The translations under genes and the position numbers were made by a program. A stretch of 64,000 bases of DNA, from assembly GCA_020744425.1 (NCBI GenBank), contig JAGMUV010000045.1, positions 62,001 to 126,000 on the forward strand. The letters run 5' to 3'. A model generated the notes under the pieces. The model had not been told where the DNA came from. It did not search any database and saw only the letters and a list, made by a program, of their open reading frames with translations. Position 1 is the first letter of the stretch. Each line of letters starts with the position of its first letter. This stretch comes from Dactylonectria macrodidyma. Its lineage: Eukaryota; Ascomycota; Sordariomycetes; Hypocreales; Nectriaceae. Positions 1-11,088 of the stretch are shown here, piece after piece.

Positions 1-832
1 CTGGCACTCGGTGGCGTCAGCTAGCTTTCGGAGTTGGCAACTCAATATTCAGCAACTGACAGAAGTTTGGGTTGGAGCCACCCACAAGCGATGTGCGAGC
101 AAGGTGTTGATAGGGCCCTTTACATTGCCCTGGCAAGGCTTTCCCGAGCATGCTGACATACCCAGACCTGATTAAGGTAAGTGCGGCAAATCAAAAGCGC
201 TCCCGCACTTGGTCTCAGTCGGCAACTTCCTTCCTCCACCGAGTCAGTGGCTGTAGCGCAGGGGTTGCTGGAGTTGCTGGACCCTTATCTCAATGTGGCG
301 TATCCCTGTATCTTATGACACTCACTTTTACCAAGGGTCCTGGGTGCACGGATTAGCCGGACGAGTCTCCGACGAAACGACCATGAGGCAAATAGGGAAA
401 TACGGCAACTGACACACACATCATGATCGACAAGCATCTATCCAGGATAGGACTAAAAAATGCTTTTGTTATGGGGATCAACTTGAAATCGAGTAATGCT
501 CCGGCGCACAGACACGCCACGCGCTGCCTGTTGAAATGTGCAGGTTGTATTGTTTGATGAAGAAGAAAACTAGCGCTAACCAGCGGAAGCTATTGACAAG
601 AAGACATCCACATCCCAGCCACCAATGGATCGGAATAGCCATTGATCCGTCAAACAACGGATCTCAACAATCCTAACACGCGACCACGCGTTTCTTCCAC
701 GCGTCAGGGAAGGTATACTGGTACGGACCACGTTGGGCTGGGCATCCCAGTGGTTGCCTGTCAATATTTGCCATCGCCACCGCTGCCCATTTTCTTTTAT
801 CACTGTCGAGCCTACTGACTAACCGTACCGCC
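1..832. other. Left flank of the first hAT element, no gene recognised
   Basis: No protein on either strand is recognisable. The kinase truncated on the other side of the hAT transposase does not resume here: no HATPase or receiver-domain sequence is visible on the minus strand. The 5' terminal repeat of the hAT element should lie in this stretch but I could not identify it. Confidence 0.5.
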
Positions 833-3015
833 ATGCCTCAACAACGCCTCCCTTTTGTCCAATGGTCGCAACGAAGAGAGTCGTCAATTTCAGTCAACGG
901 GTCGGAGTTTTCCAGCCAGCAGTTGGATGACCTAGACCAGAGCCAAACACCCAAATGCCAATCATCTCGACCTCGCACAGCCTCCACAACCTCCTCCACC
1001 AAACCCAGAACGTCATGGGTCTTCTCTCATATGCCAGACGAGGAGATGGAGACGAGATACTACAATCCGCGGACCGGAAGAGAAGAGTGGTGTTGCAGAC
1101 ATTGTGACAGAGCATATGCCTGTTCTGGGGGTACTGCGGCTCCTGCAAAACATCTTACGGGCCCTCCTCCTGACTGCCACGGCCTACCAAAAGGAGCCCT
1201 GCGAACAGCTAAAGTGACAACGATACGAACGATTCTCGAACAAGCTCGTGCTGCAGCAGAAGAAAATCCCCGCAAACGCCGTCGGCTCAACGATCAATCC
1301 GGAGATTCGATCGACCCTGACTAGCTCGAAGTGTTGTACGTGAGGTTTATTACGGCCTGCTCTCTCCCATTTCGGCTTGTGGAATGCCCAGAGTTCCGGG
1401 CACTCTTGGCCTACATCAATGACGATATCGATACTTGGCTTCCAAGTACGCACGAGACCATTAGGAAATGGATTATGCGGCAGTATGAAGACCAGAAGGA
1501 GAAGGTCAAGCAGCGCATACAGTCGGCGAAGTCAAGAATTCACATCAGCTGCGACCTTTGGACTTCTCCTAACTCTTTGGCTATCTTGGGCGTAGTCGGC
1601 TACTATGTTACGGAGGACGGCCAGCTGGAACACCATGTTTTGGCGTTGAAAGACATCGACAGTGAGCACGACGGTTCTTACCTCGCTGCGGCCATTTTGG
1701 AAGTGGTTGACGAATGGGGCTTTGCTTTAAAACTCGGATATTTCGTGATGGACAATGCTGGCAATAATGACACAATGATGAGATCCCTTTCGCTTGGTCA
1801 GTATAACTCACCGTTTTTACTGACTGGTTCTAAGATCCCATAGGCCTCCTTCGCCGATATGACATCTGATACGATCCCAGAGGTTACTGACTCCGCTGCT
1901 AAGGTCATATTATCAATCTCGCCGCTAAAGCTTTCCTCTTTGTTACTGACAATGAGAAGCTCGAATGCGACGATCCAGGTTTGTATAATGTGACACTAAA
2001 GCATATTGAAGCGTGGCGGAAGAAGGGACCTCTTGGCAAGCTTCACAACTTCATCGTTTACATCCAACGGAGTGTTCAGCGCAGCCAAAAGTTTCTTACT
2101 ATCAGCCATAACCGTAAGCTTGCGCGAGACAACGACACAAGATGGAGCTCGTGGTATACTATGTTGAGAGCGGCCTTGAATCTTAGAGACGCAATTGATG
2201 GCTATTTTAATAAATGGATGGAAGCAGATTGCGCTGGAGACGAGCTCTCTTCGGAGGACTGGACTATCTTGGAGAAGATTAAGTCCTTCTTAGAGAAGCT
2301 GAAGATGATGACCAAGGCTCTTGAGTCATCGTTTGTAACACTCGACAATGTCCTCCTGGCTATGGACTTCGTATTGGCATAATTCGAAGCCGGTAAGGAG
2401 GCAAATATCGACGATCCGGTGATGGCACCGATGTATAACTCTGGCTGGGCGAAGCTGGACAAGTATTATCGCCTTACTGATGAATCACCTGCCTACGTTG
2501 CAGCTATCGTGCTCCACCCTTCGCATAAATGGCACTATATACAGGAGAACTGGAAAAAGGAGTGGGTTGAGTCGCCAAAGAAGTTGATGGAGACGCTGTG
2601 GAACGACTATAAACCCGTGGAATCACCTCTTCCTCTCTGCGAAGTCCCATCGACGACCACGAACGAGTTCTTGAACTGGCGGAACAAGCACCTGCAGCCG
2701 TCACTCATCACGGACGAATACGAGCGTTATTGCAAGTCTGAACGGGTTTATGGTTTTATGAGCGCCCTTGCATGGTGGCTAGAGGAGACGCAGCAGAAAA
2801 ACTACCCGAGCCTGAGCAAGATGGCCGTGGATATATTGTCAATTCCTGCAATGTCTGCGGAGCCTGAACGACTCTTCTCTGGGACAAAGATAACGATTAC
2901 AGACCGGCGAAATCGACTTGGGAGTGATGTAATCGAAGCATCGGAGTGCCTGAAGTCATGGTTTGGGATACGAGATTTTCAAGGTGACAAGATTTTCGCT
3001 GAGGCAGTTGAATGA
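833..3015 (+). pseudogene. hAT-family transposase, five in-frame stops
   Basis: The product would be a DNA transposase of the hAT superfamily. In order are an N-terminal BED-type zinc finger (TGREEWCCRHCDRAY then a Lys-His pair, about 1050-1160), the RNase-H-like catalytic core (ISCDLWTSPNSLAILG near 1545 and YFVMDNAGNNDTMM near 1740, holding two catalytic Asp), the GHIINLAAKAF block near 1903, and a C-terminal hAT dimerisation domain (SIPAMSAEPERLFSG near 2840). A 47-bp intron (1797-1843) with a TGAC branch point joins the frames. The joined frame is broken only by stops at 1322 (TAG), 1867 (TGA), 1888 (TGA), 1900 (TAA) and 2380 (TAA). Each fits a C-to-T change of CAG, CGA or CAA. No large deletion is visible, so this is a point-mutated, otherwise full-length transposase. 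Confidence 0.9.
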
Positions 3016-3025
3016 TGAGGTCACG

Positions 3026-3182
3026 TGGAATATATTGGATGTATTGTCACACTGCCAATATATTGGGTCCTTGGCAATACAATACAATATGGGTCCTGTT
3101 CATATTGGGTAATACAATATCGCCTCTTGACAATACGATATTATTGCGAGGGGATCCATATTGCCAATATACGTATTGTTTA
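3026..3182. repeat. Subterminal CAATA/TATTG repeat cluster of the hAT element
   Basis: Just after the transposase stop, short words such as ATATTGG, CCAATAT, CAATAC and GTATTG recur in both orientations many times, ending at an imperfect palindrome (CAATATACGTATTG, 3163-3176). Arrays of short subterminal repeats bound by the BED finger are typical of hAT ends. The cluster stops about where the truncated kinase reading frame begins, so it probably marks the right end of the element. Confidence 0.6.
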
Positions 3183-4264
3183 TATTATTAGCAACACTGC
3201 TCGTTTCTCTGCGTCGACTTCGAGCATTTCATTCTTGATCAAGTTCAAGACGTCACAAACTAAGGCAGTTGTGCCGTTTGCGCAGCGAAGTCTCGATTCA
3301 CTGCGAATATTAGACACGAAACACGACTCCTCGGTCAGGCGGCTGTCAATGAGGAGCGAGCAGGCGGAGAGCATGCTGTGCATCGGCGTACGGATTTCGT
3401 GGCTAATGTTAGCCAAGAAATCATTCCTCAACCTGGTGCTCTCCTCGTGGCGGTAATGAGCCGCATTTCCGCCTCTTTTCGCTCAGTAAGGTTGCGAGTG
3501 ACCTTGCCGAAGTCGATGTGGATGTCATTCTTACAGACGGCTGTGATGACGACGTTGGCCCAGAACCGGCTGCCATCTTTACGGTAGCGCCAGCCCTCAT
3601 CTTCCACCCTGCCCTCGCGCAAGCAGATTTCGAGCTTCATCTCGGGCTTCCTGGACCGGATATCTTCCTCACTGTAGAAGATGAAGAAGTGCTTGCCGAC
3701 GATTTCTTCCTTCTTGTAGCCCTTGTTTAGCTCTGCTCCGGTATTCCAGGTCACCACGTTTCCTCGAGTATCGAGAAGGAAGATGGCGTAGTCTTTGACA
3801 GCTTGAACGATGCGGAAGGCATCGCCGATAGGTAGCCAGCTCTGAGTCATTCCACCATCGGCAACTGTGACGTAGAGTTCGGCTTTGTCCCATTCCAAGA
3901 ACAGGCACAGCAGTTGGCCATCCCTGTGGACGGGTGTAATGCGTGCAGTCCAAGAGACACCATCCGCGATATAGGCGGCATGGCACAGAGGGAGGGCCCG
4001 AGCAGCAACGGCAGTCTCAATGGCGTGGTCGAGGGGAATGTGATCGAATCGTTCGGTCGGCGAGCCCTGGTAGAGGGCGATGAAGAGGTCTTTATCGACA
4101 AGTTCGTCACGTCTGCGACCCCACACCTCCAGCAAACCGGCCGAGGCTCTCTGTATGCGATACGACGGTGAGACAATGAGGGTCGGGACGGGTAAAAAGT
4201 CGAGGATCTGGGTCATGGCGGGGAGCGTGGCGTCGAGTGCCATGTTGACGGCCTTCATTGGCAA
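3180..4264 (-). pseudogene. PAS-PAS-HisKA sensor histidine kinase, truncated and frameshifted
   Basis: N-terminal part of a fungal hybrid sensor kinase. From the start at 4264 there is a divergent PAS domain (about residues 15-130, LPVPTLIVSPSYRIQRAS), a second PAS domain (about 150-265, VKDYAIFLLDTRGNVVTWN, ending in a PAC-like VTRNLTERKEAE), and then the phospho-acceptor helix NISHEIRTPMHSM with its His. A one-base loss near 3440 shifts the HisKA segment into another frame (3431-3180). Kinase homology ends at about 3180, at the repeat cluster of the hAT element. The HATPase and receiver domains of such proteins are absent from the rest of the window, so the gene was probably cut off by the transposon or a linked deletion. 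It is not expected to signal. Confidence 0.85.
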
Positions 4265-4835
4265 CGGATGGGCAACTTTTTTTTTTTAAGTAATACGGCG
4301 TATCTCGCCGTTTCACGTTTGTTCCTACGTCGACCCAAGCAGGAGGATGAACAGCATGAAGATCGACGAGAATCGCCTTGACCTTCTCCTCCGTAGCGCG
4401 TTCCGCGCATTCCCATGACGTTATGGCAACATCGTGGATGAATCATCTTCCTTTGGATTAGGATGAAGATCCGCATTTTGCTCCAGGACTCCGGCCAATC
4501 GTGCGACCCAGCGACAGTCCGCCACCAAACAGCACCGGTAATAGATATGGCGTTAGCATTTCAAGTGTTGGATACGCGGTGTTCCTTTAGTAAAGATTAG
4601 GGATGCGGAGAATTATGGTGCTGAAAACCAACATCAGCGATGGCTAGAGGCCCGAAGATGTCGCAAAGGCTTGACTGTCGCCTGTAATGGCAAGCGAATT
4701 TTCTTTCCTGGAAGAAAGCAGAGGGCTGCTATCGTTTGGCTTGACTACATAATCCGATGTCCAGTCGTCGGTGCCTCATCTCTAGTGCTCTTTCATCTTG
4801 ACTACTTGACAACCGCCTCGTCCAAGGGAATGGCC
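4265..4835. other. Upstream region of the kinase fragment
   Basis: Contains an 11-T run near 4280 and no convincing coding sequence. It presumably includes the old promoter of the truncated kinase, read to the left. Confidence 0.4.
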
Positions 4836-5252
4836 TCATACGACATTCTTGCTCAATTCCAAACCACTCTGCATATGTGAATTCGGGACTTCGCTACTTG
4901 GTTCGATTTGCGAACTCCCTCTGGGTGGGTATGTCAATGTGGTGAGTGCTGAAGGCAAAACTACAGTCCTAGTTTCGCCAGTTAGTGTTTGGTAAGTTAA
5001 AGGTGGAGAGAACAAAAGCACATACAACGTCTGGAATAAGATGAAGAGAACCTCTGTATTGGCCGCAGAGTTGGTCCAACCGCTTGCGGCTAATACGAGC
5101 TGATAAATCGCCTTAAAAGCATAGCAAGCATCATTAACTATTCTCACCAAAATCATCATACAAATCATTTTGTAACCATCTATGAGCTCTCGATCAATTC
5201 CTGCAGAGGCCCTTAACGCCATTGACGACCGTGGCTTTTTCAAGGAGCTCAA
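4836..5252 (-). pseudogene. RTA1-like lipid-translocating membrane protein, C-terminal fragment
   Basis: The residues DGYKMICMMILVRIVNDACY followed by AIYQLVLAASGW and NTEVLFILFQTL match the sixth and seventh transmembrane region of fungal RTA1-like proteins (usual pattern: W-K..LY..Y..S.LI..RS.FR..E...GW....E...Y..D). An apparent intron (donor GTATGT near 5011, acceptor CTAG near 4955) joins it to TVVLPSALTTLTYPPRG, where the family has a hydrophobic stretch ending in HPG. The five N-terminal membrane segments are not found upstream, so this is a fragment. RTA1-like proteins sit in the plasma membrane and are linked to lipid export and resistance to membrane-active compounds. The family match is from pattern recognition only. 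Confidence 0.45.
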
Positions 5253-6087
5253 AGCGAGTGTTGGCGCCGATCAGCAGCAATAAAAGGGTTGCGGCGCCAG
5301 AATCAAGGAAGGGAGGTGAGCAATGTGATGTCGCACTTTGTAACTCAAAATATTGGGGGGACTTCTATCACGGGCTAATTTAGGTGGAGAGAAATGTACC
5401 TTTTATGCTTGGGTTTTAATTGGCTAGACCCCCCTGTAGCGACCGCGTTGAAGGCTTTCCACACTCGAGGGGATAATTGCTCAAAGTGGCCGAGCACTCC
5501 ATCGATGTACACATGCTCGAGAGGAAAAGAAGGGTCCTTGTGGAGAAGATCGGAGTTGGAAAGGATTGTCCCCGTAGGGGTTCAAGCCGGCTCTATCTAC
5601 AGGGCCGATCCTCTCGGGCTGGTTGTTTTGGGGGGGGAGGAGAGACAGAGCTAGATCTTTCATCCTCTGACATCCCTGGATTGCATGATGGCGCCCGAGC
5701 ACACAGGCCGGCTTCCCCGGGATGCGGCCTGATCATGTTGTGGAAAGGCTATTCACCAACTCAAAAATATGGGACGGGACCCTCACGAATGGGTGCACCG
5801 ATGCTGCGACGGCGACCTTAAGCTGACCGTCGAGTGGCCACTAACTATCGTGAGGGTGGGGGAACTTCAAATCACATTAGAGACGGGTTTGACTTTATTA
5901 TTGCGCTGGCCAGGATCCACCTTGCAAGCGTCTCCAATGCCGTGTCTGGGGTTGGCCGGGGCGTGGAAACTCAAAACCTTATTTGAGGCGACCTCTCAGC
6001 CAGAAGGATCGACACTGGTCGTCAGATTGCGCGTCCTCAAGCTAGGCTCTCTTTCTCGGGGGGTTGGAATGGCATGGAAGAGTCAAC
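5253..6087. other. No gene recognised; short inverted repeat at 5780-5856
   Basis: Short overlapping open frames here have no recognisable domains. A 9-10-bp inverted repeat (CCCTCACGA at 5780 and TCGTGAGGG at 5848) encloses about 60 bp. A 7-G run occurs near 5632. Confidence 0.4.
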
Positions 6088-6347
6088 TATCCCTTTGACT
6101 GTCGTAAGACTACACTTGATCCATAGTCCCCACAGAGACCCGGAAAGATCAGCGGTACGCTTTGTGACTTCAAAAAGCTATATAGCTGTAGGAAGGCCAA
6201 TGTACTGTGATGTAGATCCTTATGAGTCGTGACTTCTGGTACCATATAAAATAGGTGGGGTCCCATGTACTTTAGCTTTTTCACTTTTTAGTTGGTTCGA
6301 ATCCCTGCTACCAGCGCAAGTGTAGCCTTACGACAGTCAAAGGGATA
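6088..6347. mobile_element. TA-flanked MITE, family A, copy 1
   Basis: A 256-bp element (6090-6345) with long, almost perfect terminal inverted repeats. The left end TCCCTTTGACTGTCGTAAGA and the inverse of the right end match over about 30 bp with one mismatch. It is flanked by TA on both sides (6088-6089 and 6346-6347), as expected for Tc1/mariner-type insertion. It has no coding capacity. A second diverged copy lies at 25430-25675. Nearby GGTTCGAATCCC (about 6293) resembles a pol III B box and is absent from copy 2. Confidence 0.88.
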
Positions 6348-6844
6348 GCTTCTTCGGTCGAGAACTCCTCCGCCGCCGTCTGTACCTGAAAGATCTTCTG
6401 ATCACCACAGCAGTGCCGGGGCTACGGTCAGAAGCGAGGCTGCAGTGGCGTCTACGTTCCTGGCTCGGGAGAATGCCTGTTGGCATCCTGAGCGGCCACC
6501 TGGGCGCTCCTTCACATGTAAGTTGGTTCCTCGTGCGTATGCTTCACATCGTTCTACTTGAAGACCCGCGCAAGTCGTTAATTGTCAATGACCAACTCTG
6601 GGGCAATGTATGTAGAAGGAAATAATTGCCAGTGAGGATTGTGAGGAGCTTGTGTTGGAGGAAGAGGACGGAGCTTTCCGTTCGGCGCTGCCGATGGCCC
6701 CTCTCTGTGTCGCTAAAGCCCGTCCCAAGAAATTCCCTGGCCAAAAGCAGCTACCTCCATCCCTCCCTCCCCTTCTTCTTCCACCACGAACACGACCATC
6801 CCTCCATTCGACCGCTCTCGCCCGCGCGGCCCACAGACGCAGCC
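6348..6844. other. Intergenic, with a pyrimidine-rich leader near 6755-6840
   Basis: No recognised gene. The last 90 bp are rich in C and T runs, as in promoters or leaders of filamentous fungal genes reading rightwards. Confidence 0.4.
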
Positions 6845-7045
6845 ATGGCTGCCATCTCCCTGAACGCCACGGAACGTTACTACTGTACAAATGTTGCACG
6901 CCCGCGGACGTTTCAAGAGGGTCCTTTGGCTCCAACCACGTCCTCCACACCCCTTGTTCTTTCGCTCCCAACTAACCCCAAAAGCACCTTCGTGCCACGA
7001 CAGTGGGTTTCACTTCAGCGGCTGAATAGGAAGCTGAACACCTAG
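6845..7045 (+). CDS. Possible small hypothetical protein, 66 aa
   Basis: The ATG at 6845 has a strong fungal start context (GCCATGGCTGCC) and follows a CT-rich leader, which is why I favour it over the longer in-frame extension upstream. The product is Ser/Thr/Pro-rich in the middle and basic at the end, with no recognised domain, signal peptide or membrane segment. It may be the first exon of a larger lost gene, or chance. Support is contextual only. Confidence 0.25.
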   Translation: MAAISLNATERYYCTNVARPRTFQEGPLAPTTSSTPLVLSLPTNPKSTFVPRQWVSLQRLNRKLNT

Positions 7046-7673
7046 AGAAATCGCCTTCATAGAACACTTGTTACTAACCTCATGAGAACTCCCCGAGAAA
7101 GGAGTAAACGGCACCACTAAGGATGGGAATATGGCATGGGTAAGGGCGATCGTATTTGGAGGAATCACAGGAACGGGGTGTGAAATTAAACGGTAGCTGC
7201 TGTATACCTAGACTTAATGCCTCGGCCGTGGTACATTATCAATATCGTCATAGCTGCCGAGTCAGCAGCTGCAACCGAATAGGGATGAAGGAACGAATGA
7301 ACAAAGAGCCCTTTGTTCCTCAAGGAGTTCTGGTGTCAGGGTGTTTTGACCAGCGGGACCTTCCCTCCTGCGAGTCCTCCAAGGCATTTCGTGACACTGG
7401 GGTTTTGGTGGAGCGAGGCCTCCCTTGTTGCGCGTCCTCGTACCGGATGTTTGTCGTTCGGGCTCGGCCCAGTTGCGCGGTGGTTTCGCAACGGGCACGG
7501 CTCATTTATCGTTTTGATAGCGCAATTCGCTAGACGTCTCCCAAGGCGCACCTCACCAAGGGCCATTATTAAGGAGGCCGGGAATCTCAGCGACAGCAAC
7601 AAACCTCACCCTCTCCTTTCCTTTCCTCTCCATCCATCCCAATCGAAGTCATCCCATAGCCAACCAAACCACC
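7046..7673. other. Promoter side of the bZIP gene; diverged direct repeat
   Basis: Two roughly 50-bp stretches near 7338-7380 and 7398-7440 resemble each other (each has a GTTTTG block followed by AGCG and ends in GTCCTC). Directly before the bZIP start is a CT-rich leader (7600-7672) followed by CAACCAAACCACC, typical of a fungal transcription start and leader region. Confidence 0.4.
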
Positions 7674-8697
7674 ATGACGCGGCCACACCCAGCAGAGTCC
7701 GGCGATGCTGTTCCCGCCGCCGGCCCCACCAACGAGGGCGTCACCAAGAGGAAGGGTATGCAAGCTTCTAGAAGTTGGGGCCGTGATTACGCGCTCCTCT
7801 TCGCGGGCGTTCTGGCTCTCTGTCTCCCCTCATCATGATGAACCTGAAGCGACTAACCTAAGCCGCCACAAGCACAAGGAGCGTCTCGACCTTGACGCCC
7901 TGGCAACTGGCGCGCAAGAGGGCAAGCGACAGGGAGGCCCAACGAGCCATCCGGGCCAGGACAAAGGAACACATTGAGAGACTCGAGCGAGAGATTGCGG
8001 AGCTCAAGAGCAAAATCAGCCATGACTTGACAGTTCAGGGGCTCCTCCAGAAGAACAGGGCCTTGGAAGAGGAAATGTTCCGTCTCGAGGAGACCATGAG
8101 GCAGTCATTTGGGCACTCATACGCTAGGTTAGGGAACGATGCCTCAGCCGTCCTGCCTATCCTCAATGATGCTGACATAATCTTCCCAGTGTACGACAAC
8201 CATCTCAGTTCTGTGAGCGGCGCTGTCCCGAGCCATCGATCGACCCCTTTCCCGCGCGGGGGGGCTACGGCGTCATGGGCGGAGTTGGGCCCCTCATATG
8301 TTCCCTCCCCGACAACTCAGAGACCTGGGCCTCCACTTTGCTGGTTTCCGTCCCCTCCAATGTTTGGGGCCAATGCTCAACCGCCAGCACAGACGAGTAC
8401 GGCCCACAGGCCGACATCCCTACCCCGCACTCATGATGGAGGCAAGGAGCGTCCCCGATAAGATGGACTATGACGACGTTGACGACTCTGGTAGGCATTT
8501 CCCCAATTCACTCTCCCAGTGGCTTGGCGTAGTTCCAGCGCAATTCTGAGACGCTAACCACAGTCCGCAGACGCTGGTTCCACTCTTTTGCCGCACCAAC
8601 ATCCGCAGGTCAGGCCTCCGTCAGTGAACCATACCTGCCTCACGAACCGTGGAATACGTATCAGCCGGTGTACTACCAACAGTTTTGGGCCTTATAG
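7674..8697 (+). pseudogene. bZIP transcription factor, probably frameshifted after the zipper
   Basis: A nuclear DNA-binding factor. Exon 1 starts at the ATG at 7674. A 107-bp intron (7756-7862, donor GTATGC, branch CTAAC) is followed by a fungal basic region (ARKRASDREAQRAIRARTKE) and a heptad zipper with Leu/Ile at spacing of seven (about 7985-8100). After a 7-G run at 8258-8264 the current frame becomes Pro-rich and ends at 8461. The frame reached by one extra base reads natural-looking sequence (GPLICSLPDNSETWASTLLV) up to a TGA at 8429. A last exon ending at 8697 (PHEPWNTYQPVYYQQFWAL) is likely after an acceptor near 8570. The DNA-binding part is sure. The exact 3' structure, and whether the indel is real, is not. 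Confidence 0.75.
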
Positions 8698-11088
8698 GAA
8701 AGGAGCATAGAACACTCTTGTACTGTACTTTACTGTATGTATCATACAATCTTCACGCAGATTCTCTCCACATTGTGCCATAGCGAGCCCAACTCTTTTG
8801 GAATTAACTCCCACATCTGTGTCTTATGCCTCTGTCGTCATACGGGGACCGTTTCTGGGACCAATCATTGGCATGCATACCCAGAAGTGGGCTATTTCTG
8901 TGCCTAAAAATGGGACCAGGCTAATGCGGCTGCGGTTGCCGAGCTTTCTGTAGGGACCTTAATCAGGTCCCAGCTGGGCTGATCGAGGTACTTACTCGTT
9001 TCAGTTCACCAAACTAAAGGGTCTGGGATCTTGGAGGAAGCTTGGGCTTTGAAACATCTTGCTCTCCGTTTGGAAAGGATTGAGGAAGACACAGCTGAGG
9101 AGGAGTCACTCTCCAGGAGTGGCATGTAACCAGCAGAAAATCGAGATACTGTACGCTTAAACTGAAGTTTTAGATCGTATCCACTTGTTGTTGGAGATCA
9201 CAAATGTGAGGCGACCAAGTCGGTGGCAAGGTGTGGAAGAAGGAGGAGCATTCTACAAGAGATCCTACCTGTACATAAACAGTGGTTCCCCTACTGTACA
9301 TTCAGTATGAATCAAGCAATAAAAATCTTCTCAATTCAACACTTGTCACTTTATATCTGTTGTCAATGAAGTGGAGAATATCGTTGAAGAGCATTTGCGG
9401 GTGCAATAATCAAAGTATCTCGTGAATAATGGAGGTCGGCTCGATACAGATATGAATCAGGCATTGAGCCATGAACTTTAGGCATTCCTTTATAGCGCTG
9501 GACTTTTTGATAGTTGGGAAGCTCATATTCTGCGCAAACCATAGCTGTTGAAGCAGAAATTAACTCTTAGATATGCCAAGAAAACGGTTATTGGACCTTT
9601 AATATTAACCTAGGCGGCCCAGTGAGCTCTGAAGCTTTCTCCTCCTGCTTTACATCATCCACTGAGGAGGTCTATTTTTCAAGCTGCGAGAGACCTTGTT
9701 GCCACCCTTCGGATTTTGCTTTAAACTGTTCCAGTTCTAGATGGAGGATGGCATTTTCTGAAAGCAGAGTTAGTGGAGACCTTGGAGCGTGATATTGGCC
9801 TGTTGCATATCTCCAACTTACTGATGACAGTAACGCAAGTATTGATTTGCCCAATTCTGATAGAATATGAAAAGGGACTCGGTATAAGTGCGGATGTCGT
9901 GCCGATACTGCTCCACAGCTGTATACGCCTCACGTGGCATGAGGAGTGCAGCAGTTACGAAACTATACTAAGGTTCGATGATGAGGGTTATGGAGCTCGT
10001 AGCTAAACCTGTTTTAGTTACTTTAGGTCTCTAATCGGAGACTGAAGACATCTTACATGGCAAGGTCAGGCGTAAACTCGAGAAAATTTGCTATCTACTG
10101 CACACTGAAACACGGATATATGTGCCGGACGCTATCATAAGAACCGACCCTTAGTCCCTGGGTCTTAGGAAAGCGAACACCGCTTACTAGTTATCAGTGA
10201 TCTTCCAAACACCCATTATGCCCTGGAGATGGATTTTAGTACCGAGAGGTACTATGCCTTTTCCGTTGCATGCATCATATTTTGCAGCGTATCGCTTTTC
10301 TCCGTTTTCATTAATCTCATAGACCCAAGTGCTGGATGGCGGGCCTGATGCAACGTATACCTGTCGGGAACCATACCCGAGCAGAGCAAACTAGCTCTCA
10401 TAGCGACGACGTAATTTCTGTTGCAGATATTTGTGCAAGTAGGCAAAGCAACCGACAACAGGAGAAGTTGGGGGCAGCTGTTGAGTCCCAGTGCCTTGAT
10501 AATATTTCCCTCAGGGCATCAAAGCGGAAGATATCTCCAGAGGTTGCCTTGTATGGTAATTCAACCGTCAAGCGAGCAAAGCAGGAGTAATCGAACCTGG
10601 GTCCTTCTTTTGGCGCAAATCCTCGCGTAGGCCTGACCATAAATTCTCCGACGATGGTATAAGGCGAAGGGTCCTTGGTCTCGTCCATGAATATGCCCTC
10701 GTGCGTGGGGGTTGAGATGTTCCAGGCAAATCACTCAGTCAACGCAATCAGCGCCAAAACAGAAGACATTAACTCTTCTCGCACAAGGATTGGGCTTGAA
10801 GTAATCACTCTTCTCGCGGTTATCTACCTCGCCTACTACCACTTAGTTACCATAGTTTCGTGATATCCTCCAGCATGTCGATATCCTAATTGGAGTTGAT
10901 GGCAATGAACAGGCGCCTTTAAGCAAAACATCCTCAGTAGTCCAGAGCAGGAGACATGCACTCGCACATGACGGATATATCACCAGCTATGTTTGGTCGA
11001 CGTTGAGGAAGAGAGCGACACGAGACTTTTGGGAAGGTCGGTTGTCTGTCTGCTCGCTTTCGTATGGAAATCTATCCATCCGCAATTC
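8698..11088. other. Gene-poor stretch with weak fragments only
   Basis: No confident gene. A Leu/Glu-rich minus-strand tail near 9760-9672 could be coiled coil. A plus-strand stretch at 10423-10590 ends in a basic tail (SKRKISPEVALYG) after a plausible acceptor TTGCAG and could be a last exon, but I do not recognise it. Confidence 0.35.

Noticed and set aside
6285..6312. B-box-like GGTTCGAATCCC suggesting a tRNA
   Set aside because: It lies inside a MITE, no cloverleaf can be drawn, and the second copy of the MITE lacks it.
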